Assembly (NCBI GenBank): GCA_963772065.1
Contig: CAVYVZ010000005.1
Location: 363,853-427,852, forward strand
Source of the DNA: CAVYVZ01 sp963772065
GTDB lineage: Bacteria > Acidobacteriota > Vicinamibacteria > Vicinamibacterales > UBA2999
Reading direction: 5' to 3'
DNA: 64,000 bases
The notes beneath the pieces were generated by a model. It was not told where the DNA came from and did no database searches. It worked only from the letters and a program-made list of their open reading frames with translations. A program made the translations under genes and the position numbers. Of this stretch, positions 50,874 to 59,124 are shown piece by piece; position 1 is the stretch's first letter; each line of letters starts with the position of its first letter.

Positions 50874-51706
50874 GTGGTTCCCAGCTTGAATCGGCAGATC
50901 ATCCCCGGGGCGCTCCCCGGTCCGGGGGCGGTCAGGCCCGCGTCACAGTAGTACATGTAGCCGTTGCGGATGCACATCCCGTGGGGATCTGGGTCGGACG
51001 TGGGCGACAGCTTGATCACCTCGAGCACCCGTCCGTTGCTGGCGTCGAGCTTCTGCACGAGGCGGTCGCCTGCGAAGAGGCACCAGATGGCGCCGTTGTC
51101 CCACTCGAGGCCGTGCGCGCGATCGCCTTTGATCGCGATGAGACGTACGATCCGAAGGTTGTCCTTCGGATCCATCTCGGCGAGCGCATTGATGTACAAC
51201 GCCGCGACCCACAGTGTCTGGGTTTCCTGAACGTACACGCCGCCGTGTATGCCGGCATTGCCCTGCGCGCCGCGCCACGGCAGGTTGTACGCTTTGATGG
51301 TTTTTCCGGTCTTCAGATCGGCCTGAATGATCTCGCCGAACGGCTTGTCCGTGGGGCGGGGCGGACGCCGTCCGCTCACGCCTCCGTTGGCGTTGAGCCA
51401 GAGATAGCCGCCGCCAATGGCGACGCCGCTGGTGTTATGCGATTCGGTCTGCAGCTCGTGCAGCACCTTGCCGGTTTCCCAGTCGACCTTGAACACCTTC
51501 TCCGACACCTGATCGCCAATCCACAGTCCGTCCGGCGCCGCTTCGAGCGCGTTCGGATGAATGTCCGGCGCCTTGTACAGGCGTTCCACCTGCGCCTGCC
51601 GCGTCGGCGGAGGCGCAGGCTTCTGTTGCGCGGCTTCCTGGCGAAGGGTGATTCCTGCCATCAGTGCCGGCGTTGTACCGATGAAATGTCGACGGCTGAT
51701 ACTCAT
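50870..51706 (-). CDS. Tat-exported beta-propeller protein (NHL/SMP-30-like)
   Basis: A 278-residue protein starting MSISRRHFIGTTPALMAGITL, a twin-arginine signal. The remainder reads as a propeller: DIHPNALEAAPDGLWIGDQVSEKVFKVDWETGKVLHEL, NTSGVAIGGGYLWLNANGG, AGIHGGVYVQETQTLWVAALYINALAEMDP, RAHGLEWDNGAIWCLFAGDRLVQKLD and PDPHGMCIRNGYMYYCDAGL. It resembles SMP-30/NHL-type proteins of unknown substrate. The ATG at 51706 is preferred, as a longer reading would start inside a REPIN-like repeat. It overlaps the cupin gene and is likely part of one operon. Confidence 0.83.
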   Translation of the reverse strand: MSISRRHFIGTTPALMAGITLRQEAAQQKPAPPPTRQAQVERLYKAPDIHPNALEAAPDGLWIGDQVSEKVFKVDWETGKVLHELQTESHNTSGVAIGGGYLWLNANGGVSGRRPPRPTDKPFGEIIQADLKTGKTIKAYNLPWRGAQGNAGIHGGVYVQETQTLWVAALYINALAEMDPKDNLRIVRLIAIKGDRAHGLEWDNGAIWCLFAGDRLVQKLDASNGRVLEVIKLSPTSDPDPHGMCIRNGYMYYCDAGLTAPGPGSAPGMICRFKLGTT

Positions 51707-51716
51707 GTATGTGTAT

Positions 51717-51768
51717 GGCGCCCCTTTACGGGGCGCCAACTCCACTTGGCGGGCCGTAAAGGCCCGCC
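51717..51768. repeat. REPIN-like doublet between two minus-strand genes
   Basis: Palindrome one (51717-51737) has arms GGCGCCCC and GGGGCGCC. Palindrome two (51748-51768) has arms GGCGGGCC and GGCCCGCC. The linker starts AACTCC, and CTAC follows, as at 19965-20022. The TAG inside the 3' CTAC is the stop codon of the lipocalin-like gene. Confidence 0.88.
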
Positions 51769-52671
51769 CTACTCCGCGCTCGTCTCCAGCGGCTTTGTAC
51801 GCCTGAACGTCGCTTCGACCTTTTGGCCTGACCTCGTCTTTCCACGCAGCGTCAGCGTGTCGCCGTCCAAGGTGAACTGGCGCGGATCCTCATACCCGAC
51901 AGAGCCTGGGTCGATATCGGCGACGTGCTTGCGGGTGAACACATTCCCCTCGACTGTGTACGTGCCGCGCGCCGCGCCGACGTTCGTGAAGCTTTGAGCG
52001 TAGTCATCAACGGCGTACTGCTCCATCGGCTTCTTGATCGGTTTTCTGCCGGTTGGCAGCTCCGTCTGTGAGAACCAGCCATCCTCGCCCAGGATCAGCA
52101 TGAGCGGCGCCCGCGGTGGCTGCTGCGCTTTGCCGTCGATGGCGAGCGAGGTTCTTTCCCAGGTGCCCGCCAGGTTGTGAGCCTTCATCTGCTGCGCGGG
52201 CAGCCGCTTGAAGCGCGCCTGAGGAGAGCGATTGGCGCCCGTCCCGATGAGCGCCAGGATCTCTCCTTCGAAGCTGCAGAGGCGATCCTGGTTGCTCCCT
52301 TCGCCGCCGGGCGCGATGTTGACCACGTGCTTACGCGTGAGGGTGTCGCCCTTGAGCGTCCAGGTCCCATAGCCGCCTTCGACCTTGTCGAAGCGCGTGA
52401 AGAGCTCCTTGTCGGTGAGCTGATCGAACGGCTTGTCGACCTTCGGCCGATCCGGCATCTCCATCATCGACCAGTGGCCATCCGAGCTGAACTTCACGAA
52501 GAGCGGCGCATCGGGCGGCTGGACGGAGAGGGCATTTCGCAAGAGCGACACCCGTTCCCACGTGCCGACCAGGCGGCTCGGCGTGCATGGAGGGCCCTGA
52601 CTGGCTGCAGGCGGCTGTGCCAGGACGGGCGACGCCAGGAGCACCAGCGGCAGGAGAACAGCGTTACGCAT
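51769..52671 (-). CDS. secreted protein with two lipocalin-like domains
   Basis: A 300-residue protein with signal peptide (AVLLPLVLLASPVLAQ). Two halves are internal repeats. The first has LVGTWERVSLLRNALSVQPPDAPLFVKFSSDGHWSMMEM and YGTWTLKGDTLTRKHVVNIAPGGEGSNQDRLCSFEGEILALIG. The second has LAGTWERTSLAIDGKAQQPPRAPLMLILGEDGWFSQTEL and RGTYTVEGNVFTRKHVADIDPGSVGYEDPRQFTLDGDTLTLRG. The pattern matches lipocalin-like beta-barrels of the DUF4488/lipocalin-5 kind; the exact family is uncertain. It probably binds a small hydrophobic molecule. The stop codon TAG is contributed by the flanking REPIN-like element. Confidence 0.78.
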   Translation of the reverse strand: MRNAVLLPLVLLASPVLAQPPAASQGPPCTPSRLVGTWERVSLLRNALSVQPPDAPLFVKFSSDGHWSMMEMPDRPKVDKPFDQLTDKELFTRFDKVEGGYGTWTLKGDTLTRKHVVNIAPGGEGSNQDRLCSFEGEILALIGTGANRSPQARFKRLPAQQMKAHNLAGTWERTSLAIDGKAQQPPRAPLMLILGEDGWFSQTELPTGRKPIKKPMEQYAVDDYAQSFTNVGAARGTYTVEGNVFTRKHVADIDPGSVGYEDPRQFTLDGDTLTLRGKTRSGQKVEATFRRTKPLETSAE

Positions 52672-52804
52672 TGACCTCTCCGTTCACGCAACCCTCGCGC
52701 GATACGAGCGGGCGGCGGGCGAACAGGAGCCTAGCATAGACACCCTCCCTTGAGGATGGGGCGTACGCTACTATCCCGCGCGTAGCAGACTGACAGGAGG
52801 ATCA

Positions 52805-54013
52805 GTGGGAAGAATCGAGGATCGCTGGCGGTTCAGCCTGACCCGTCGCGAGGCGCTCCTGAGCCTGGCCGGAATGCTGGCCGGCTCGCCGTTTCTCGGA
52901 GCGCAGCTCGACCCGCGTCCGCTGTCGGAGCACAAGCGCGTGCCTGGCCTCGACGAGATGCTGGACGCCTTCGACTTCGAGTCGGTCTGCTTCGGGAACC
53001 TCCCGCGGTTCGCGTACGACTACATGGCTCACGGCTGCGACGGCGAGTTCACGCTGCGCCGCAACCGTCAGGCCTTCGAGTGGGTCGACCTCGTGGAACG
53101 GCCCGGCGTGTCGCCGGACTCGGTCAATGCCTCGACGGAAGTCCTGGGCCTCAAGATGGAGTACCCAGTCCTGATCTCTCCCAGCACACGGCAACGGGAT
53201 CTTCATCCCGAAGCGGACGCCGGGATGTACAAGGGAGCCACCGCCGCGAAGACGCCGATGATCGTGATCGGGACGCCCGGCGTTCCGCTCGAGAAGCTCG
53301 CAGCCGCCGCGGACGGTCCGAGATGGTCGCAGTTCTATCCGGCCCAGGATCTCGCCGCGAGCCGCGAGCAGATCGAGCGCGTGCAGGGGTTTGGCGCCAG
53401 GGCCATCGTTGTCACCGTCGATCAGCCGACGTCGTTGTACGAGCGCGACCTGCACAACCGGAATCTCGGTGGGACTCCGCGCCGGCCTGCCGCGGCGGGG
53501 TCCGCGCCCGCCGCGGCGAAGCGCGGGCCGTGGGTGTATCGGGTCAACCCCCGGCGGCTGTGGTACCACTGGAAGTATCTCGACGAGATCCGGCCGTTCG
53601 TGAAGGGGCCGATGATCGTCAAAGGCATCCTGACCGCTGAAGATGCGCGGCTGTGCCTCGACCACGGCGCCGACGGCATCATCGTGTCGAACCACGGCGG
53701 GCGGGCGATGGACTACAGCCCGTCCTCGCTCGAGGCGCTACCCGAAGTCGTGGAGGCGGTCGGCGGCAAAGTGCCTGTGTTGATCGACAGCGGCTTCCGC
53801 CGAGGAAGCGACATCGTCAAGGCGATCGCTCTCGGTGCGAGCGCGGTATGTCTCGGCCGGGCCCCGCGTTGGGGCCTTGGAGCCTTCGGTCCCGAGGGCG
53901 TTCAGCGCCTGCTCGAGATCGTGCAGCGCGAAATCCGCGAGGCGATGGCAACCGCCGGCTGCAGCACGCTGGCGTCACTGGATCGCAAGGTCATTCGGGC
54001 GAATTTCACGTGA
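52805..54013 (+). CDS. alpha-hydroxy-acid oxidase (FMN), exported-looking
   Basis: A 402-residue FMN TIM barrel of the glycolate/lactate oxidase family. The GTG at 52805 follows AGGAGG. The N-terminus has TRREALLSLAGMLAG, a Tat-like signal. Active-site features are intact: AYDYMAHGCDGEFTLRRN with the Tyr, SQFYPAQDL, IVVTVDQP with the Asp, IVKGILTAEDA with the Lys, and VSNHGGRAMDY with the catalytic His and substrate-binding Arg. FMN phosphate binding is in IDSGFRRGSDIVKAIALGASAVCLGR. It oxidises an alpha-hydroxy acid to a keto acid. The following homologue overlaps it (GTGA). Confidence 0.9.
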   Translation: MGRIEDRWRFSLTRREALLSLAGMLAGSPFLGAQLDPRPLSEHKRVPGLDEMLDAFDFESVCFGNLPRFAYDYMAHGCDGEFTLRRNRQAFEWVDLVERPGVSPDSVNASTEVLGLKMEYPVLISPSTRQRDLHPEADAGMYKGATAAKTPMIVIGTPGVPLEKLAAAADGPRWSQFYPAQDLAASREQIERVQGFGARAIVVTVDQPTSLYERDLHNRNLGGTPRRPAAAGSAPAAAKRGPWVYRVNPRRLWYHWKYLDEIRPFVKGPMIVKGILTAEDARLCLDHGADGIIVSNHGGRAMDYSPSSLEALPEVVEAVGGKVPVLIDSGFRRGSDIVKAIALGASAVCLGRAPRWGLGAFGPEGVQRLLEIVQREIREAMATAGCSTLASLDRKVIRANFT

Positions 54014-54978
54014 GCAGACAATCTCCCCGCGTACGGATTCCTCCCCGCGACGAGCTCGTCAACGCTCCGGAGTTCGAGGAGGTCGCCCAGCTGAAGCTCG
54101 CGCCAGCGGTGTTCTCGACCATCGCGGGCGGCGACCGCGCCGCGTTCGAGCGGATCACCTTCCGGCCGCGCATGATGGTGCCCGCGCACGAGGCGATGGA
54201 TCTGAGCGTCGAGCTCTTTGGCGACAGGCACTTCACGCCGATTCTCGTCGGTCCTGTCGCCGACCAGCGGCGCTATCACGCCGAGGGAGAGCTCGCCACG
54301 GTACGCGGAGCCAGTGCAGCCCAGGCCAGCGTCATCGTCAGCAGCCGCTCGAGCGTGCCGATCGATCAGATCGCCGCGCAGGCGAAGACGCCGCTCTGGT
54401 ACTCCGTCTATGCCGAGGGAGACGACAACGCAGCCGCTCGCGTTCGGCAGGCCGCCGCGGCTGGCTGCAAGGCCGTCTGCGTCACCATCGGTGCGTCCGT
54501 CAACGGCGGCCGGACGACGCCCCGGCCTCGCGCCGACTGGAAGGCGATCGACCAGATCCGCAAGGGGCTCGACGTCCCGGTGCTCATCAAGGGTGTGATG
54601 TCAGCGCAGGACGCGCGAACGGCCGCCGAGCAAGGTGCGCACGGGATCGTCGTCTCGAACCACGGCGGCGCCGCATCGAGCGCGTTATCGCCAATCGAAG
54701 TCCTTCCCTCGATCGCCGACGCGGTCGGCGGCAAGATCCCCGTGCTGGTGGACGGCAGCTTCCGGCGGAACTCGGACATCGTGAAAGCACTCGTCTTCGG
54801 GGCGAAGGCCGTGCTCGTGGCGCGGCCGGTGATGTGGGGGCTGGCCGCCTATGGCGCCGAAGGCGTTCAGACAGTCATCGAGATACTTCAGACCGACGTC
54901 GCGCGCAACATGGGTGCGCTCGGCGCGCCCACGCTGAAGGACCTCACTCGGAGCATGGTGAAGATCCATCAGCGATAG
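54010..54978 (+). CDS. alpha-hydroxy-acid oxidase homologue with altered active site
   Basis: A 322-residue paralogue of the preceding gene, started at a GTG overlapping its stop. FMN-binding parts are kept (LIKGVMSAQDA, VDGSFRRNSDIVKALVFGAKAVLVARP, YGAEGVQTVIEIL). Catalytic positions differ: the N-terminal Tyr region reads AVFSTIAGGD with Phe, VTVDxP is replaced by VTIGAS, and SNHGGRxxD by SNHGGAASSA, losing the substrate-binding Arg while keeping the His. There is no export signal. It may use a different substrate, be a regulatory partner of the upstream enzyme, or be a degenerate copy. The reading frame is intact, which argues against simple decay. Confidence 0.85.
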   Translation: MSRQSPRVRIPPRDELVNAPEFEEVAQLKLAPAVFSTIAGGDRAAFERITFRPRMMVPAHEAMDLSVELFGDRHFTPILVGPVADQRRYHAEGELATVRGASAAQASVIVSSRSSVPIDQIAAQAKTPLWYSVYAEGDDNAAARVRQAAAAGCKAVCVTIGASVNGGRTTPRPRADWKAIDQIRKGLDVPVLIKGVMSAQDARTAAEQGAHGIVVSNHGGAASSALSPIEVLPSIADAVGGKIPVLVDGSFRRNSDIVKALVFGAKAVLVARPVMWGLAAYGAEGVQTVIEILQTDVARNMGALGAPTLKDLTRSMVKIHQR

Positions 54979-54994
54979 TACCCGTTGACAGAGC

Positions 54995-57688
54995 TCACTC
55001 GTGGCGCAGCGCGGCCGCAGGTTCAATGCGCGTGGCGCGCCAGGCGGGAGCCACGCCAGCCAGCAGACCGGCGAGCGTCATCGCCAGGACGGCGGCACAG
55101 AGCGTCGGCACATCGTTCGCGCTCACGCCGAACAGGACGCCGCGGATATAGCCGGATGCCGCAACCGCGAGGGGGACGCCGACACCGATGCCGGCGGCGA
55201 CCAGCGTCAGATCCTGTCCGACGATCATCATGAGCACCGTGCGGCGCCCGGCGCCGAAAGCCATGCGAACGCCGATTTCGCTGGTACGCCTCGCCACGCG
55301 ATAGGCGAGGAGGCCATAGAGACCCACGCACGCGAGCACGACGGCCAGCGTCCCGAACGCCGCCGAGAGCGCCGCAACCAGCCGTTCCCTGACGAGCGCG
55401 CGATCGAAGAGCTGCGTGGCCTCGTCGATGCTGGCAATCGACAGGCGCGCGTCCTCCGCCCGAACCGTCTGCCGGAGCCGATCCACGATCGCATCGGGAG
55501 GGGCGATCGTTCGAAGCGCGAACCGCGCGCTGGCGAGCTCCCGCGTCGGATGCTGAAAGTACGGCACGTAGAATCGCAACTCGGCGTCGTCGCGAGGGCC
55601 GCGCTGCTTCACGTCGCGGACCACGGCCACCACTTCCATGTTCCGCTGGCCATCGCCGTAACCCCACAGCATCCGCCGGCCAAGCGGATTCTCGCTTCCG
55701 AAGAGCCGGCGCGCCATCTGCTCGTTGATCGCGACCACGGCGGGAGCGGCCGCAGTATCACGCTCGTCGATGTCCCGCCCGCGCAGACGCGAGATTCCCA
55801 TCGTGCCGAAGTACTCGGGCCCCACGATGTCGTACTGGGCGTGCGGGATGCCTTCCGCTCCCGGCACGAAGTCATCCGGCCGCATCCGGTTGGTGCGGCT
55901 GTCCCGGCCGCCGAGCGCGCCGTTCTCGGAGAACGTGACCGACTCGACGCCGGACAGCGTTTTCATGCGCTGCAGGAGCCGCCGGCACAGCTCGGCGTAC
56001 TCGGCGCCGGGGTATGCGGCGGATCGGTCGATATCGACGATCAGCAGCCGTTCGGGAGCGAAGCCGAGCTCGACACTGCGCAGGTTCGCGAGAGTGCGAA
56101 GGAAGAGTCCCGCGCCGGCGACCAGCACGAGCGATAGCGCCACCTGTCCGACCACCAGGAGCGAGTTCAGCGCGAGACGGCCGCCGCCGGCGTGCGGGTG
56201 GCGCAGCCGGCCGACCGACGTCACGAGATCGACGCGCGTCGCCTGCCGGCACGGCGCGAGGCCGAACACGATTCCGGTCACGAGGGCCAGGGCTGCGACG
56301 AAGAGGAGCAGGCGCGCATCCATCGCCACCGCCAGCGGCAGCCGCGAGCCGTCGTCGGATACGAGACGGAGCAAGCCCTCGCGAATCCACCACGCCAAGG
56401 CGAGGCCGGCAACTCCGCCCAGGCCTCCAAGCACGAGGCCCTCGGTCGTCAGCTGTCGAACGAGCCTGCCCCGGCTCATTCCAATCGCCAGACGCACGCC
56501 GATTTCACGGGTTCGCGTCGTGGCTCGTGCGAGAAGCAGGTTGGCGACGTTCGCGCAGGCAATCAGCAGGACGAGCGCCACAACCGCCATCAGAATCTGC
56601 AGCGGACGCGAGAACTCGGCGCGAAGGCCCGACAGTCCGTTGTACGCCGGAGTCAGCGTCACCGCCGCTCGCGCGAAGTCCCTGCGGTCGTCGTCGGCCA
56701 TGTTGGGGCCGAGCATGTCGAGCAGAAACTGTCGAAAGACCGTCGTCAGCGCCGTTTCCGCTTCCGGAATGCTGACGCCGGACTTCACGCGGCCGACGAT
56801 GTTCAACCAGCCGGTGCCGGGGCTCCGAAGCAGATTACGTCCCGGCACCACCTGGCCCCACATGGTGATCGGCACCCAGAGGTCCGGAGCAGCGCCCACG
56901 CGCTCGCCAAAAAAGCTCGGAGGCGTGATGCCGATGATCGTGATCGGCGTACCCGTGATCCGTATCGTTCTGCCAACGAGATCCGGATCGCGCGCGAATC
57001 TGCGTTGCCAGTAGCCGAAGCTGGCTACCGCAACCGGATGGCCTCCGGGCACCCGATCGTCCGCCGTCGTGAAGGTGCGTCCGAGGAGCGGCTGCACTCC
57101 GAGGACCGAGAAATACGAGCCGGTCACGAGGGAGACGCTGGCTCGCTCCGGCACAGCGTCCCCCACGTCGACGTCCAGCTTGCTGACGCCCGACGTCGCG
57201 AACAGATCCATGAACCATCGGTTCTGCTGTCGCACAGTCTGGTACATCGGATAGTGAGCGGTGCCTCGCAGCACGAACAGCTGCTCGGGAGCGTGGACCG
57301 GCAGCGGCTTCAAGAGCAGCGTGTCGAGCAGGCTGAAGATCGCGGTGTTGGCGCCGATGCCGAGCGCCATCGAGAGTACCGCCACGATTGTGAAGCCTGG
57401 AGCGCGACGCAGCATCCGCAGCCCGTACCGCAGATCGGCGGCGAAGTCTTCAATCAGGCGCACTCCACGTGCGTCTTGACACTCTTCCTTGCGCTGGTCG
57501 ACGCCGCCGAAGGCGCGCAGGGCTGACACGCGTGCTTGCTCGCGCGTCATTCCACGAGCGAGGTTCTCCTGCGTCTGCTGCTCGAGGTGCAGTCGGATCT
57601 CTTCATCCAGCTCGCGCTCGACGACGCTGCGTCGGAAGAGCGAGCGAAGCCGAAGCGGCAGCGTATGGCGCCAGCGGGCCAGCGGCAT
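54995..57688 (-). CDS. ADOP-type ABC transporter permease with prefix domain
   Basis: An intact 897-residue protein. The N-terminal permease prefix domain (RSLFRRSVVERELDEEIRLHLEQQTQENLARGMTREQARVSALRAFGG) is followed by two FtsX/MacB-PCD units. The first has DLRYGLRMLRRAPGFTIVAVLSMALGIGANTAIFSLLD, VLGVQPLLGRTFT and LVLLIACANVANLLLARATTRTREIGVRLAIG. The second ends with GLLAYRVARRTSEIGVRMAFGAGRR and PAWRATRIEPAAALRHE. It begins just after the PadR stop (TGAGATG), the classical PadR-ADOP pair of Acidobacteria. No ATPase subunit is encoded nearby. A role in export of antibiotics or peptides is inferred from MacB similarity only. Confidence 0.93.
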   Translation of the reverse strand: MPLARWRHTLPLRLRSLFRRSVVERELDEEIRLHLEQQTQENLARGMTREQARVSALRAFGGVDQRKEECQDARGVRLIEDFAADLRYGLRMLRRAPGFTIVAVLSMALGIGANTAIFSLLDTLLLKPLPVHAPEQLFVLRGTAHYPMYQTVRQQNRWFMDLFATSGVSKLDVDVGDAVPERASVSLVTGSYFSVLGVQPLLGRTFTTADDRVPGGHPVAVASFGYWQRRFARDPDLVGRTIRITGTPITIIGITPPSFFGERVGAAPDLWVPITMWGQVVPGRNLLRSPGTGWLNIVGRVKSGVSIPEAETALTTVFRQFLLDMLGPNMADDDRRDFARAAVTLTPAYNGLSGLRAEFSRPLQILMAVVALVLLIACANVANLLLARATTRTREIGVRLAIGMSRGRLVRQLTTEGLVLGGLGGVAGLALAWWIREGLLRLVSDDGSRLPLAVAMDARLLLFVAALALVTGIVFGLAPCRQATRVDLVTSVGRLRHPHAGGGRLALNSLLVVGQVALSLVLVAGAGLFLRTLANLRSVELGFAPERLLIVDIDRSAAYPGAEYAELCRRLLQRMKTLSGVESVTFSENGALGGRDSRTNRMRPDDFVPGAEGIPHAQYDIVGPEYFGTMGISRLRGRDIDERDTAAAPAVVAINEQMARRLFGSENPLGRRMLWGYGDGQRNMEVVAVVRDVKQRGPRDDAELRFYVPYFQHPTRELASARFALRTIAPPDAIVDRLRQTVRAEDARLSIASIDEATQLFDRALVRERLVAALSAAFGTLAVVLACVGLYGLLAYRVARRTSEIGVRMAFGAGRRTVLMMIVGQDLTLVAAGIGVGVPLAVAASGYIRGVLFGVSANDVPTLCAAVLAMTLAGLLAGVAPAWRATRIEPAAALRHE

Positions 57689-57689
57689 C

Positions 57690-58025
57690 TCATGCCTCCG
57701 GGAGCTGCACGACGAGAGAGATCGCGGCGGAGAGCCTGTTCCAGCTCGCGGCCTCCTTCTCGAGGTGCCGTCTGCCGGGGCGGGTCAACGAGTAGAACTT
57801 CGCGCGGCGGTTGTTTTCGCTCGCTCTCCACTCGGCGGTGATCCAGCCTCCCTGCTCCAGCTTGTGGAGCGCGGGATAGAGCGACCCATCGCTCACCTGA
57901 AGCACCTGACCGGACACCTGTTTCAGTCGTTGACTGATGGCCCACCCGTTCAGAGGCTCGAGCGCGAGGATTTTCAGGATGAGGAGATCCAAGGTGCCCT
58001 GCACCAAATCCGATGGCTTGCTCAT
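57690..58025 (-). CDS. PadR-family regulator paired with the ADOP permease
   Basis: A 111-residue winged-helix repressor: LVQGTLDLLILKILALEPLNGWAISQRLKQVSGQVLQVSDGSLYPALHKLEQGGWITAEWRASENNRRAKFYSLTRPGRRHLEKEAASWNRLSAAI. This is the standard acidobacterial PadR that precedes an ADOP permease. The stop is two bases before the permease start. A promoter with a palindrome next to it lies upstream and is the expected self-operator. Confidence 0.95.
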   Translation of the reverse strand: MSKPSDLVQGTLDLLILKILALEPLNGWAISQRLKQVSGQVLQVSDGSLYPALHKLEQGGWITAEWRASENNRRAKFYSLTRPGRRHLEKEAASWNRLSAAISLVVQLPEA

Positions 58026-58032
58026 GCCCTCC

Positions 58033-58077
58033 CTCGGTTACCGAGCGAAGCATACACACCGTCCCCTCGGTAAGCAA
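58033..58077 (-). promoter_or_regulatory. PadR promoter with palindromic operator
   Basis: On the minus strand TTGCTT (58072-58077) and TATGCT (58049-58054) are spaced by exactly 17 bp. The 13-bp palindrome CTCGGTAACCGAG (58033-58045) lies at the expected transcription start, and a half-site CTCGGTAA repeats next to the -35 box on the other strand. This fits autorepression by the PadR protein. Confidence 0.65.
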
Positions 58078-58090
58078 GTGGAAAGCGTGC

Positions 58091-58123
58091 TTGACTCGAC
58101 GTGGCAAAGCCTACATTGTAGGC
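58091..58123 (+). promoter_or_regulatory. promoter and palindrome of the second PadR gene
   Basis: TTGACT (58091-58096) is a good -35 box; a TACATT -10 candidate starts 15 bp later. It is buried in the perfect palindrome GCCTACA-T-TGTAGGC (58109-58123). The TACA/TGTA dyad differs from the operator of the divergent PadR, so the two regulators probably act independently. Confidence 0.55.
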
Positions 58124-58132
58124 TCAGCACAC

Positions 58133-58462
58133 GTGGCAGACCTCCTCGGCGCATTCGAGCAGGCGGTCCTGCTCGCCATCATTCGGCTGCATGACGAGGC
58201 CTACGGCCGCGCGGTGCTGAAGGAAGTGCAGGCCCGGCTGGAGCGCGACGTGGCCGCGGGCGCGGTGCACGCCACGCTGGAACGGCTCGAACGGAAGAAG
58301 CTGATTGCCTCGCGCGAAGGACCGGGCACGGAGATCCGCGCGGGTCGCGCGCGGCGATTCTACCGGGTGAAGCCGGCGGGCCTCCGCGCGCTCAATGATG
58401 CACGCGAAGCGGTCGAGAGTCTCTGGCAGGGGCTCTCATGGCCGCTGAAAGGCAAGGTATGA
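58133..58462 (+). CDS. second PadR-family regulator
   Basis: A 109-residue winged-helix protein begun at GTG 58133: ADLLGAFEQAVLLAIIRLHDEAYGRAVLKEVQARLERDVAAGAVHATLERLERKKLIASREGPGTEIRAGRARRFYRVKPAGLRALNDAREAVESLWQGLSW. It belongs to the PadR type that precedes small transporter-like membrane proteins. Its stop overlaps the next start (ATGA). It is divergent from the first PadR gene, and the 107-bp intergenic region carries both operators. Confidence 0.92.
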   Translation: MADLLGAFEQAVLLAIIRLHDEAYGRAVLKEVQARLERDVAAGAVHATLERLERKKLIASREGPGTEIRAGRARRFYRVKPAGLRALNDAREAVESLWQGLSWPLKGKV

Positions 58463-59046
58463 ACGCAACCCCACCACGTTGGGCAGAAGGGTTGTTGACG
58501 CTGGTGCTCCATCGCGAAGCCGTCGAGAGCGTGTCCGGCGAGCTCCTCGAGGAATATCGTGAGAGCGTGCTGCCGGTTCGCGGCGCACGAGGTGCGGACT
58601 GGTACGTGACGCAGGTCTTCGGATTCGTGTGGCGCAGCGCCTACGTCTGGGCTCTGCTCTTCGCTGCGGCATTCGTCGGCCGGACCGCGCTCGATTGGTT
58701 GCTGCCGCCGCTTACCTTTCAGACACGATCCGCCGTATCCACGCTGCTCGCCGCCTGCATTCTGGTCTGTGCGGGAGGCTGGGCGGCCTGGCGATCGGGT
58801 TCGTTCATCGCCGGCACGGTCGCCGGATTGGCGACGGCGGCGATCGGCGCAGTGGTCAGCATCGCCGGCGCGGCCATACTACTGGTGCTGCGGCACGAGC
58901 CGGCCACGATGGCGGCGATTCAGGCAAGCGGCGGCCTCGCGGAAGTCTTCACGCTGCCGTTCGCGCTCGTCATTCCAGCGGCGCTCGTCGCCACCGTCGG
59001 CGGCGTGGCGGGCACTGCAGTCCGACGCATGTTTTTTACGGCGTGA
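58459..59046 (+). CDS. membrane protein with permease-prefix-like N-terminus
   Basis: A 195-residue protein. The N-terminal soluble segment (PPRWAEGLLTLVLHREAVESVSGELLEEYRESVLP) resembles the short permease prefix domain 2 that occurs behind PadR genes in Acidobacteria. Four hydrophobic segments follow (YVWALLFAAAFVGRTAL, LLAACILVCAGGWAAW, GLATAAIGAVVSIAGAAILLVL and LVIPAALVATVGGVAGTAV). No catalytic motif is visible, so it may be a transporter-associated or regulatory membrane protein. The start at 58459 is supported by AAGG upstream and the ATGA overlap. Confidence 0.78.
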   Translation: MNATPPRWAEGLLTLVLHREAVESVSGELLEEYRESVLPVRGARGADWYVTQVFGFVWRSAYVWALLFAAAFVGRTALDWLLPPLTFQTRSAVSTLLAACILVCAGGWAAWRSGSFIAGTVAGLATAAIGAVVSIAGAAILLVLRHEPATMAAIQASGGLAEVFTLPFALVIPAALVATVGGVAGTAVRRMFFTA

Positions 59047-59049
59047 AAA

Positions 59050-59071
59050 CCACTCGGTCCGGACCGAGTGG
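59050..59071. repeat. 22-bp perfect palindrome downstream of the PadR operon
   Basis: The palindrome has the core ACTCGGTCCGGACCGAGT flanked by CC and GG. It begins four bases after the stop codon. The same 18-mer is inside the MITE-like element at 36929. No T tract follows. Confidence 0.88.
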
Positions 59072-59124
59072 CGACGCGACCCTTCATCGCCCAGGTTGCA
59101 AAAACTGCAATGCTATAAACGGAT

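Noticed and set aside
52672..52804. A sigma70-like promoter in the divergent region upstream of the hydroxy-acid oxidase
   Set aside because: TTGAGG and TACTAT are present but only 13 bp apart; no convincing pair or palindrome was found.
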